From contig LT649986.1 in assembly GCA_900128395.1 (NCBI GenBank), positions 1 through 10,830 on the forward strand: a stretch of DNA of 10,830 bases. The letters are read 5' to 3'. Every line of letters begins with the position of its first letter. Positions within the stretch are counted from its first letter, which is position 1. This document shows, one piece after another, positions 1-6,682 of the stretch. Origin of the DNA: Stramenopiles sp. TOSAG23-2. Its lineage: Eukaryota > Sar. The notes beneath the pieces are model-generated. The model was given only the letters and a program-made list of their open reading frames with translations, was not told the origin of the DNA and ran no database searches. A program made the position numbers and the translations under genes.

Positions 1-3
1 ACA

Positions 4-576
4 ATTTGTAGAGATATGGAATATGCATCCTGAATATTTTGGCGATGAATGATATTTATTATGATATTATTTCTCAAAAGATATATGTATATATATGTAT
101 TCATAAATATGTAGTACATGGACCTTTTAGAGTTTTTTTTACATTATTATATACATCACAGGGTAAATTTTGGATCCGTCAATAAAGAAGAAGCAAAAAG
201 AAGAACTCTGATGAAGATTTTCCAGATTTAGGTTAAGGTGTATTATAGTGTGAAAAATTCATTTAATCCTATTTTATATACTACCTGTTGTGGAAGAAAA
301 TAAAACGAAACACCTTAAATTTTGTTTTTTCATCTGGCAGTTAAAATTTTTTAATTCGAATTTAACGAGTCGAATAAAAAAAAGTGAAAAAGCAAAAAGA
401 GAAAGTATGTATATATATATACTTTCGGTAGATTAAATTATTATTCTTATTACTTATCATTTATTGAGAAGTTTCATTTCTATTACTATTAGTATTACTT
501 ATCATTTTTTGAAAGTTTCATTACTATTATTATTATTATTACGAATACTATTACCACGGAAAACTTTTTTTTGAAA
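4..576. other. AT-rich 5' flank of left SLC12 copy, no clear gene
   Basis: No convincing gene is visible here. It contains a hairpin-capable element at 401-426 (8-bp stem closing an AT core), a 9-bp inverted repeat at 233-241 and 310-318, and the repeats described separately at 449-541. Frame 3 is open from 12 to a TAA at 183-185, then again from 186 to a TAA at 234-236. The second piece encodes a short basic-then-acidic tail (RRSKKKNSDEDFPDLG) that could be the 3' end of a flanking gene, but this is weak. The SLC12 promoter and 5' UTR should lie here; I see no element I can assign firmly. Confidence 0.5.
449..541. repeat. 30-bp direct repeat pair plus ATT microsatellite upstream of SLC12
   Basis: Two copies of a roughly 30-bp direct repeat lie at 449-478 and 494-522. 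Both begin ATTACTTATCATTT and end AAGTTTCATT, differing by a few substitutions and one indel. The second copy runs into an (ATT)n tract ending near 541. The block ends about 35 bp before the SLC12 start codon, so it would sit in the 5' UTR or core promoter. No function is evident; slippage-type expansion in AT-rich DNA is sufficient explanation. Confidence 0.7.
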
Positions 577-3500
577 ATGACAGATGCATCAAATGTAGAA
601 CTTTCAGTATTATCACACCATGAACCAAGACCTGGTGAATGTACATATACTAGGCATGAAAATGGTGGTGGTGTTAATTTAAGACCACCCATTACACAGT
701 TGCGTACACCACATAAACGAGATATTGCAGAACTTTTTGATAATACACCCGTCAGTACCTTCGATGGACTAGAAACGCCAAATTCACCTATGCGGCGATC
801 AATGGACTCAACATCCTCCTCGGCCACAAAACAAAGTGGATTTAGCTTGGCTCCTATGCAATCACCACATCGTTTCCGTAGTGAAAGTTTCGATAGCAAT
901 GCTGGAGAAAATAATAATGCTACGCAAGACATTGCGCAACAAGATGATGGAGATAAGTTTGGCATGTGGGATGGCGTTTTTGCTCGTTGTTTATTGAATA
1001 TCTTTGGCGTTATTATGTTTTTACGCGTGCCATGGATGGTTGCATATGCTGGTATATTCAATTCATTATTGATTATATTGATTTCTGTATCAATAACAGG
1101 TATTTCTGCTACTTCTTTATCTGCAATTAGTACAAATGGAATTGTTGCGAATGGTGGTGCGTATTATATGATCAGTCGCAGTTTAGGTGCACAATTTGGT
1201 GGTGCGATTGGATTGATGTTTTACGTTGCAAATGCAGTTGGGTGTCCAATGTATTTGGTTGGCTTTGCTGAAACAATCGTTGGTTTAAGTGGTGGAAATA
1301 CACTTATGGTAGAAGGATGGGATTTACAAATTGTTGGGATATTATCATTATTATTTATATGCATTATCTGTTTTGCCGGATTGAAATATGTAGTAAAATT
1401 TCAATTAGTATTGCTTGGAATTTTAGTATTATCCATTTTAGCATTTATTATCGGAGCATTGGTTCCTTCGTTACATGATGATTTTCCTGCATGGACAAAT
1501 ATTGGTTCTCAGAATTTATGGGCTGATTACAATCGTGATGCGGCATATAAAGGAAAAGATGTAAATGGGACATTTGTTGAATTAACATGTGCATATCAAG
1601 AAAAAGGTACGCCGAATAAAATTATGCTAAACGCAAATGATACATTGCAAAAAGTTGACGGTACGGTTACATTCGGAGTTGTACTTGCCGTATTTTTCCC
1701 TGCAGTAACTGGTATTATGGCAGGTGCAAATATTAGTGGTGATTTAAAAGATCCAAGTTATGCTATTCCAAAAGGAACGAATTTAGCATTAGGAGTGAGT
1801 ACAATCATTTACATTGTATTGGCTATTATTGTTGGATTAGTTGGATTGCGAAGTGTACCTGGATTAGTAAAAGGTAGCGAATGCCCATATGGAGGAATTT
1901 ATCATGACTATTTATTTATGGCAAAAGCATCATTATGGCCACCAATAGTTTATGCTGGTATATTTGGAGCAACATTATCCAGTGCAATCGCTTCCTTAGT
2001 TGGTGCACCACGCATATTACAAGCTGTTGCGCAAGATAAATTATTTCCTGGCTTAGATATTTTTGGTAAAGGTGTTGGTAAAGGGAACGAGCCACTTGCC
2101 GCATATGGTTTAACCATGGCAATTACAATTGGATGCATATTAATCGGCGATTTAAATGCAATTGCTCCTTTAATTACAAACTTTTTCATGGCAAGTTATG
2201 CATTAACAAATCTTGCCGTTTACGAAGCATCCGCATCGAAAAGCCCTGGTTGGCGACCAACATTTAAATATTACAACAAATGGTTGTCCTTATTTGGCAC
2301 ATTTCTATGTTTTGGTTTCATGTTGTTTTTAAACGTATGGATGTCATTTTTCACTGTTATGATTGGTATTTTACTATACATTTTAGTTGGAAAAGTTGCA
2401 CCAAACGTGAATTGGGGTAGTTCTGGTGAAGGTGCGAAATATATCATGGCATATAGAAGTTTAAGATCATTAGCTGCTACGCAACAACATGTGAAAAATT
2501 GGCGACCGCAATTGCTTGCTATTGTTGGAAGTGAAGAAGCTGCAACGGCTGAAGAGGAAAAAGTGGATAATGGTGTGATTGCATTGTTACGGGATTTAAG
2601 AAAAGGTCATGGTTTAGCAATGGTTGGTGCTGTTTTAAACAATGAGCAAAGCACGAGCAAAGTAGATGGAGGGATTGATCCAGAAGCATTGTTGAAAATG
2701 AAAACTAGACGAACTCAGTTAAAATTGCAATTAGAAAAATGTTTGGTGAAAGGCTTTGCTGAAGTGGTACATGCGAAAAATGTACGTCAAGGCGTATATT
2801 CCATGTTACAAGTTGCTGGTATTGGATCCATGCGACCAAACACGTTGATTATTACCTTTAGAGAAGATTGGCATAACATGCCATATGAAGAAATTAGAGA
2901 ATATGTTGGAATGATAGGTGACGCATTTGATTTTGGATATGGTGTGGTTCTCATGCGTCGACCAGAAAAATATTATGAATATTCAAAAGAAATTATTGCA
3001 ATGCCAACAAGGGGTGGTGGTTTTTCATTTAGTTCAAAAAGAAAAATTAAAAAAGTTGCTCGTAAAGATTCAATTGATCAAGCTAAAGACGTTGTCAACA
3101 TGCCAAAAGCACAACGTACATCTATTATCAATTTAAGTATTGATGATGGCGATACAGAGGGTGCAATTAAGCAACCTGAAACAGAGAATACATTAGATGT
3201 GTGGTGGTTAAGCGATGATGGTGGTTTAACATTGTTACTTCCACATTTAATCATACGTAATCGTCGTAGATATCAAGAAACGAAAGGAATAACTATGCGT
3301 GTTATGAATACCATTGGGGAAGATGAGCTTGGACGTGCTGGAAGAGAATTAACACGTTTGGATACTTTAATCAATGATAAATTTCGTATTGGCGCGCAAG
3401 TATGTAATGTTATTTTAAAAAGCAAGAAACAACGAAAAATTCAAAATGAAAAACTTTGGAAAAGTTATGAAGAAAAATGGGAAAATGTAAAACAAATTTT

Positions 3501-3780
3501 GACAAATACAGAAAATATTCCAAAAGGTGCTGGTGATGATAATTTTAAATCATTGTTAAATAGTACTAAAAAGAAAGTGATATTAGGGGAGACAATTGCA
3601 TTTGAATCTGGGAAATCAAATTTAGCTGTTATCAATGTACCAGTTCCACGTAAAGATAAAATGGACGATCCATGGTACCCATATGAATATATGAGTTGGT
3701 TAGATGGATTATCACATGTTGATCGACCATGTTTATTAATTCATGGTAGTAATGTCGATTGCTTAACATTTTATTCGTAG
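577..3780 (+). CDS. SLC12 cation-chloride cotransporter, NKCC-like (left copy)
   Basis: Predicted 1067-aa plasma-membrane symporter coupling Cl- to Na+ and/or K+. The cytosolic N-terminus (1-127) is Ser/Thr-rich with several SP/TP sites. About 12 membrane segments follow (roughly 136-607), then a long C-terminal domain with VKNWRPQ (639-645), DVWWLSDDGG (874-883) and the family-typical end LTFYS. Ion-site residues, matched from family knowledge of NKCC1: TM1 LNIFG (140-144), TM3 Y226 (K+; His in NCC), TM6 P375 and T378, TM8 ATLSS with S468/S469 (Na+; replaced in KCCs), TM10 Y541 (Cl-). This favours Na-K-2Cl transport, by inference. The usual W of LNIWG is F143. The loop before TM6 (about 297-363) carries sequons N330 and N354. 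I start at ATG 577; the frame also extends to a TTG at 571, unlikely in a eukaryote. It ends in TAG, converges on eIF4E and shows no intron. Confidence 0.93.
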   Translation: MTDASNVELSVLSHHEPRPGECTYTRHENGGGVNLRPPITQLRTPHKRDIAELFDNTPVSTFDGLETPNSPMRRSMDSTSSSATKQSGFSLAPMQSPHRFRSESFDSNAGENNNATQDIAQQDDGDKFGMWDGVFARCLLNIFGVIMFLRVPWMVAYAGIFNSLLIILISVSITGISATSLSAISTNGIVANGGAYYMISRSLGAQFGGAIGLMFYVANAVGCPMYLVGFAETIVGLSGGNTLMVEGWDLQIVGILSLLFICIICFAGLKYVVKFQLVLLGILVLSILAFIIGALVPSLHDDFPAWTNIGSQNLWADYNRDAAYKGKDVNGTFVELTCAYQEKGTPNKIMLNANDTLQKVDGTVTFGVVLAVFFPAVTGIMAGANISGDLKDPSYAIPKGTNLALGVSTIIYIVLAIIVGLVGLRSVPGLVKGSECPYGGIYHDYLFMAKASLWPPIVYAGIFGATLSSAIASLVGAPRILQAVAQDKLFPGLDIFGKGVGKGNEPLAAYGLTMAITIGCILIGDLNAIAPLITNFFMASYALTNLAVYEASASKSPGWRPTFKYYNKWLSLFGTFLCFGFMLFLNVWMSFFTVMIGILLYILVGKVAPNVNWGSSGEGAKYIMAYRSLRSLAATQQHVKNWRPQLLAIVGSEEAATAEEEKVDNGVIALLRDLRKGHGLAMVGAVLNNEQSTSKVDGGIDPEALLKMKTRRTQLKLQLEKCLVKGFAEVVHAKNVRQGVYSMLQVAGIGSMRPNTLIITFREDWHNMPYEEIREYVGMIGDAFDFGYGVVLMRRPEKYYEYSKEIIAMPTRGGGFSFSSKRKIKKVARKDSIDQAKDVVNMPKAQRTSIINLSIDDGDTEGAIKQPETENTLDVWWLSDDGGLTLLLPHLIIRNRRRYQETKGITMRVMNTIGEDELGRAGRELTRLDTLINDKFRIGAQVCNVILKSKKQRKIQNEKLWKSYEEKWENVKQILTNTENIPKGAGDDNFKSLLNSTKKKVILGETIAFESGKSNLAVINVPVPRKDKMDDPWYPYEYMSWLDGLSHVDRPCLLIHGSNVDCLTFYS

Positions 3781-4148
3781 AAGGAATGAAAAAAATATAT
3801 ATTTTATTTATTGTATAGGTACAGAGATATGATAATGGTCAAAAAATACGCGTATATTTTACGAACGTATTATACTCTTCGTAATATTATGATAATATGA
3901 TATGTGTACAAAGAGAAGTGTGTGTATATCTGTTTTAAATATTGTACGAAAGGTATCATACGAACTCGTACTCGTATATAATGTTTTTTGAAAAATAATC
4001 ACATATATTTGAGATATCTCATGTAACTACATGTACTCTACTTAGAATAATTTATCCACACATATATATAATACGATGATATCATACGAATATATCTCAT
4101 AACGAACGTACTACACTGATATCATAAACTTTTTATCATACTCTCTTT
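3781..4148. other. Convergent intergenic spacer between SLC12 and eIF4E (left)
   Basis: This 368-bp AT-rich spacer separates the two stop codons and must hold both 3' ends. There is no ORF of note. It is dense in short palindromes: ATACGCGTAT near 3846, GAGATATCTC at 4011-4020, a 6-bp stem with 2-nt loop at 4020-4033, and ATGATATCAT at 4076-4085. ACGAACGTA occurs at 3861-3869 and again at 4102-4110. No canonical AATAAA lies just downstream of either stop in the sense direction, so the polyadenylation signals are undefined. Confidence 0.6.
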
Positions 4149-4706
4149 TTAATTACTATGTGGTTTTGAATCAATTTGTACAGTGCTTGGTAAATCAGTT
4201 AAACATTCTAAAAACAATGCTTGAAGCTCTTTGTGCTTCTGTTCATCTTTGCTTTTATACCATATGTCTAAACGATACGCCTGTTTAATGAATTGGTTGG
4301 TACGATTGTTTTTCTTACTTTTATCCACTACACGTATACCACATATTTCATCAATAATTGGTTTATTTTCACCAATAATTGTTAATGCTAAATTTTCCCA
4401 ATATTTATCTACTGCTGCAAGATCAATTTCAGATGTACGTATCCATATCTCACCACCTGGTGCATTCATTGGATCTTCCCATTCTGGTTTGATACCTTCG
4501 CGAAATATACTAAAACCTTCCACATCTCTTCCACTAATTTTATTCTTTGCTTTACCATTGAAAAAAAATTTACTAGGCAAAGGCATAATATCCCAATATC
4601 CCCAAAAATCTTCCACGGTATCAAATGTTGCTATTTTGGTATATTCTTTCCAATCTTTATGCTCAAACACTGCCCATGTCGTATTCAATTGATGTTTTTC
4701 CGTCAT
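4149..4706 (-). CDS. Translation initiation factor eIF4E, cap-binding protein (left copy)
   Basis: This 185-aa cytosolic protein binds the mRNA 5' cap and recruits eIF4G. By alignment to human eIF4E from memory, the cap-stacking tryptophans are W19 (human W56) and W76 with E77 (human W102-E103, in PEWED). W149 matches human W166, and the basic stretch K129-R145 supplies phosphate contacts. The eIF4G-binding dorsal motif VEDFW is at 31-35 (W35 = human W73). Two insertions stand out: about 12 residues between W35 and W76 and about 10 between W103 and W149, as in protist class I eIF4Es. The N-terminus is very short, with only ten residues before the first core Trp (W11). It starts at an ATG (complement of 4704-4706) and ends in TAA. 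There is no intron in the coding region. It faces away from the axis, convergent with SLC12. Confidence 0.93.
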   Translation of the reverse strand: MTEKHQLNTTWAVFEHKDWKEYTKIATFDTVEDFWGYWDIMPLPSKFFFNGKAKNKISGRDVEGFSIFREGIKPEWEDPMNAPGGEIWIRTSEIDLAAVDKYWENLALTIIGENKPIIDEICGIRVVDKSKKNNRTNQFIKQAYRLDIWYKSKDEQKHKELQALFLECLTDLPSTVQIDSKPHSN

Positions 4707-4744
4707 GATTATTTAATATATATTATATATTCTTCTTTGAAATG

Positions 4745-4782
4745 TATTATTATTATTATTATTATTACTACTACTACTACTA
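4745..4782. repeat. Compound trinucleotide microsatellite upstream of eIF4E (left)
   Basis: A (TAT)n tract at about 4745-4767 passes directly into an (ACT)n tract to about 4782. On the eIF4E sense strand this reads as TAG/AGT repeats followed by AAT repeats, starting right after a CTTAG acceptor-like site and ending about 38 bp before the start codon. It is probably in the 5' UTR. Confidence 0.85.
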
Positions 4783-4925
4783 AGAAAAGAAATGATTGAA
4801 CACCGATGCACAACACAATGTGGTTTCTACACTTATTCATTCTATTTTTTTAATCAATTTTATTACTAATATTAGAAATATATGCACATATTTTGGGGCA
4901 ATTTATCACCACCATAGAATTTTAC
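4780..4925 (-). other. Candidate 5'-UTR intron of eIF4E (left)
   Basis: On the eIF4E sense strand, CACAG|GTAAAATTC forms a good donor at 4925 and a pyrimidine-rich TTTCTTTTCTTAG forms a good acceptor ending at 4780, giving a 146-nt intron. Removing it would delete several upstream ATGs. It is inferred only from splice-site appearance. With no intron in either coding region, this may be chance, or the acceptor could be used for trans-splicing. Confidence 0.25.
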
Positions 4926-4978
4926 CTGTGTTGTAATCTGGTAATAATGGAAGAAGAACGAAAGTAGAGAAGGGTAGT

Positions 4979-5027
4979 GCCTGCTGTCGGCCTGCTGTAA
5001 TGCTGTGTCCATATTATACCATGGTAT
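4979..5027 (-). promoter_or_regulatory. Candidate eIF4E core promoter (left)
   Basis: On the eIF4E sense strand, in order: a 12-bp palindrome ATACCATGGTAT (5016-5027), an overlapping TATAATAT (5011-5018), two copies of ACAGCAGGC (4990-4998 and 4979-4987), and then a pyrimidine-rich CACTACCCTTCTCT run about 30 nt below the TATA-like box, where transcription might start. The GC-richer block stands out from the AT-rich surroundings. The arrangement looks like a TATA promoter, but no element is matched to a known factor. Confidence 0.35.
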
Positions 5028-5080
5028 TTTGATTTTGAATATTTGTTAATAGGGGGTTATTGTTTAGTTATATTGAAGAT

Positions 5081-5326
5081 AAGTATACAAAATAATTTAC
5101 AAAATAATTCGGACCAACAAAAATATAATAGGGGAGTACCAGGTTACAAGTATACAAAATAATTCGTACCAAAACAAAATGTAATAGGGGAGTACCAGGT
5201 TACAAGTATACAAAATAATTGGTACCAAAAAAATATAATAGGGAATTACCAGGACAAGTATACAAAATAAGTCGTACCAAAAAAATGTAATATAGTATCA
5301 AAATAATTCGTACCAAAAAGGTAATT
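5081..5326. repeat. Degenerate ~55-bp tandem repeat array (left)
   Basis: Units start with AAGTATACAAAATAA at 5081, 5148, 5204 and 5256, giving lengths of 67, 56 and 52 bp plus a shorter fourth, and a partial fifth begins at about 5294. Each full unit runs AAGTATACAAAATAATT, CGTACCAAAA, TATAATAGGGGAGTACCAGG, TTAC with small changes. A vestige of the G-run lies near 5047-5060. No ORF crosses it. It ends just before the poly-A and palindrome core, so it could be subtelomeric-type DNA if the axis is a chromosome end. Confidence 0.85.
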
Positions 5327-5352
5327 AAGGGAAATTATTTAAAAAAAAAAAA

Positions 5353-5377
5353 TCATCGTCGTCGCGACGTGTCGTCG
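5353..5377. repeat. TCG-rich island flanked by A-tracts (left)
   Basis: A 25-bp segment of imperfect TCG repeats holds the 10-bp palindrome CGTCGCGACG (5360-5369). It is set between A12 and A36, and its composition is unlike anything else in the arm. It may be a small GC-rich microsatellite or non-native sequence such as an adapter or primer remnant; I recognise no adapter in it. Confidence 0.7.
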
Positions 5378-5453
<76 letters not shown>

Positions 5454-5478
5454 CGACGACACGTCGCGACGACGATGA
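5454..5478. repeat. TCG-rich island, mirror copy (right)
   Basis: Exact reverse complement of the island at 5353-5377, lying between T38 and T12. It has the same 10-bp palindrome, here at 5462-5471. Confidence 0.7.
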
Positions 5479-5504
5479 TTTTTTTTTTTTAAATAATTTC
5501 CCTT

Positions 5505-5750
5505 AATTACCTTTTTGGTACGAATTATTTTGATACTATATTACATTTTTTTGGTACGACTTATTTTGTATACTTGTCCTGGTAATTCCCTATTATATTT
5601 TTTTGGTACCAATTATTTTGTATACTTGTAACCTGGTACTCCCCTATTACATTTTGTTTTGGTACGAATTATTTTGTATACTTGTAACCTGGTACTCCCC
5701 TATTATATTTTTGTTGGTCCGAATTATTTTGTAAATTATTTTGTATACTT
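5505..5750. repeat. Degenerate ~55-bp tandem repeat array, mirror copy (right)
   Basis: Reverse complement of the array at 5081-5326. Units end with TTATTTTGTATACTT at 5575, 5627, 5683 and 5750. The irregular unit lengths and private substitutions of the left arm are reproduced, which shows the arms were copied as whole blocks and did not expand independently. Confidence 0.85.
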
Positions 5751-5803
5751 ATCTTCAATATAACTAAACAATAACCCCCTATTAACAAATATTCAAAATC
5801 AAA

Positions 5804-5852
5804 ATACCATGGTATAATATGGACACAGCATTACAGCAGGCCGACAGCAGGC
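5804..5852 (+). promoter_or_regulatory. Candidate eIF4E core promoter (right)
   Basis: Mirror of the left element, here on the + strand: ATACCATGGTAT at 5804-5815, TATAATAT at 5813-5820, ACAGCAGGC at 5833-5841 and 5844-5852, then the pyrimidine-rich run at about 5852-5880. It lies roughly 300 bp upstream of the eIF4E start codon. The assignment rests on arrangement only. Confidence 0.35.
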
Positions 5853-5905
5853 ACTACCCTTCTCTACTTTCGTTCTTCTTCCATTATTACCAGATTACAA
5901 CACAG

Positions 5906-6051
5906 GTAAAATTCTATGGTGGTGATAAATTGCCCCAAAATATGTGCATATATTTCTAATATTAGTAATAAAATTGATTAAAAAAATAGAATGAATAAGT
6001 GTAGAAACCACATTGTGTTGTGCATCGGTGTTCAATCATTTCTTTTCTTAG
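5906..6051 (+). other. Candidate 5'-UTR intron of eIF4E (right)
   Basis: Mirror of 4780-4925. The donor CACAG|GTAAAA is at 5905/5906 and the acceptor TTTCTTTTCTTAG ends at 6051. ATGs inside it (for example near 5915) would act as upstream starts if it were retained. Splice-site appearance is the only support. Confidence 0.25.
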
Positions 6052-6086
6052 TAGTAGTAGTAGTAATAATAATAATAATAATAATA
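6049..6086. repeat. Compound trinucleotide microsatellite upstream of eIF4E (right)
   Basis: TAG repeats pass into AAT repeats on the + strand, with the same repeat counts as the left-arm copy. Microsatellites normally diverge quickly, so equal lengths argue for very recent or artefactual duplication. Confidence 0.85.
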
Positions 6087-6124
6087 CATTTCAAAGAAGA
6101 ATATATAATATATATTAAATAATC

Positions 6125-6682
6125 ATGACGGAAAAACATCAATTGAATACGACATGGGCAGTGTTTGAGCATAAAGATTGGAAAGAATATACCAAAATAG
6201 CAACATTTGATACCGTGGAAGATTTTTGGGGATATTGGGATATTATGCCTTTGCCTAGTAAATTTTTTTTCAATGGTAAAGCAAAGAATAAAATTAGTGG
6301 AAGAGATGTGGAAGGTTTTAGTATATTTCGCGAAGGTATCAAACCAGAATGGGAAGATCCAATGAATGCACCAGGTGGTGAGATATGGATACGTACATCT
6401 GAAATTGATCTTGCAGCAGTAGATAAATATTGGGAAAATTTAGCATTAACAATTATTGGTGAAAATAAACCAATTATTGATGAAATATGTGGTATACGTG
6501 TAGTGGATAAAAGTAAGAAAAACAATCGTACCAACCAATTCATTAAACAGGCGTATCGTTTAGACATATGGTATAAAAGCAAAGATGAACAGAAGCACAA
6601 AGAGCTTCAAGCATTGTTTTTAGAATGTTTAACTGATTTACCAAGCACTGTACAAATTGATTCAAAACCACATAGTAATTAA
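6125..6682 (+). CDS. Translation initiation factor eIF4E, cap-binding protein (right copy)
   Basis: The encoded 185-aa protein is identical to the left copy, with no residue difference: cap-binding W19, W76 and E77, dorsal VEDFW at 31-35, W149 in the C-terminal strand, and the two protist-type insertions. The start context is AATCATGACGG, and TAA at 6680-6682 ends it. The two eIF4E copies are divergent, with start codons about 1.4 kb apart across the palindrome axis. If the palindrome is an artefact, this is the same gene seen on the opposite strand and should not be counted as a paralogue. Confidence 0.93.
   Translation: MTEKHQLNTTWAVFEHKDWKEYTKIATFDTVEDFWGYWDIMPLPSKFFFNGKAKNKISGRDVEGFSIFREGIKPEWEDPMNAPGGEIWIRTSEIDLAAVDKYWENLALTIIGENKPIIDEICGIRVVDKSKKNNRTNQFIKQAYRLDIWYKSKDEQKHKELQALFLECLTDLPSTVQIDSKPHSN

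Larger units (their letters stand above)
5341..5490. repeat. Palindrome core: A-tract / TCG island / A36-TA-T38 axis
   Basis: Order from the left: A12 (5341-5352), a 25-bp TCG-rich island (5353-5377), A36 (5378-5413), T5414, A5415, T38 (5416-5453), the island in reverse complement (5454-5478), and T12 (5479-5490). The axis lies at the A-to-T switch, with one mispair (5414/5417). A single strand would fold into a hairpin with almost no loop. Homopolymer lengths this long are prone to sequencing error and should not be taken as exact. Confidence 0.95.

Noticed and set aside
571-576. SLC12 start at TTG 571 (two extra residues)
   Set aside because: This would need a non-ATG start in a eukaryotic gene. 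ATG 577 follows immediately in frame with an A at -3.
495-1061. 188-aa ORF antisense to the SLC12 5' end, and its mirror at 9770-10336
   Set aside because: It lies opposite conserved SLC12 coding sequence, has a low-complexity Ile/Val-rich tail from the ATT repeat, and shows no recognisable domain. It is a shadow ORF.
1916-2189. Small antisense ORFs of 68 and 79 aa inside SLC12, the 72-aa +1 frame ORF at 2918-3136, and their mirrors
   Set aside because: All sit within conserved SLC12 coding sequence in other frames, with no family resemblance or independent start signals.
577-3780. Ciliate-type reassigned stop codons
   Set aside because: No in-frame TAA, TAG or TGA occurs within either long ORF, and the genes end in TAG and TAA at the expected family C-termini, so the standard code suffices.
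577-3780. Assignment as a K-Cl cotransporter (KCC) or Na-Cl cotransporter (NCC)
   Set aside because: TM8 keeps the ATLSS Na+-site serines that KCCs lack, and TM3 keeps Tyr226 where NCC has His. The loop layout is KCC-like, so this is noted as an oddity rather than a reassignment.
4231-4692. 153-aa ORF antisense to eIF4E, and its mirror at 6139-6600
   Set aside because: The opposite strand carries all eIF4E signature residues. This ORF is compositionally odd and is explained by codon bias on the other strand.
5081-5326. CRISPR array
   Set aside because: Units are degenerate along their whole length, of unequal size, with no constant repeat and unique spacer pattern, no cas genes, and a eukaryotic context.
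5341-5490. Canonical telomere repeats at the axis
   Set aside because: No TTAGGG, TTTAGGG, TTGGGG or similar short G-rich tandem is present; only A/T homopolymer and a TCG island.
5081-5750. Transposable element with terminal inverted repeats
   Set aside because: There is no transposase, no target-site duplication and no internal unique segment. The inverted repeats are the whole locus, host genes included.
4149-6682. Two eIF4E paralogues and two SLC12 paralogues in one locus
   Set aside because: The copies are identical down to microsatellite lengths. They are arms of one palindrome, so counting them as separate evolved paralogues is not supported.
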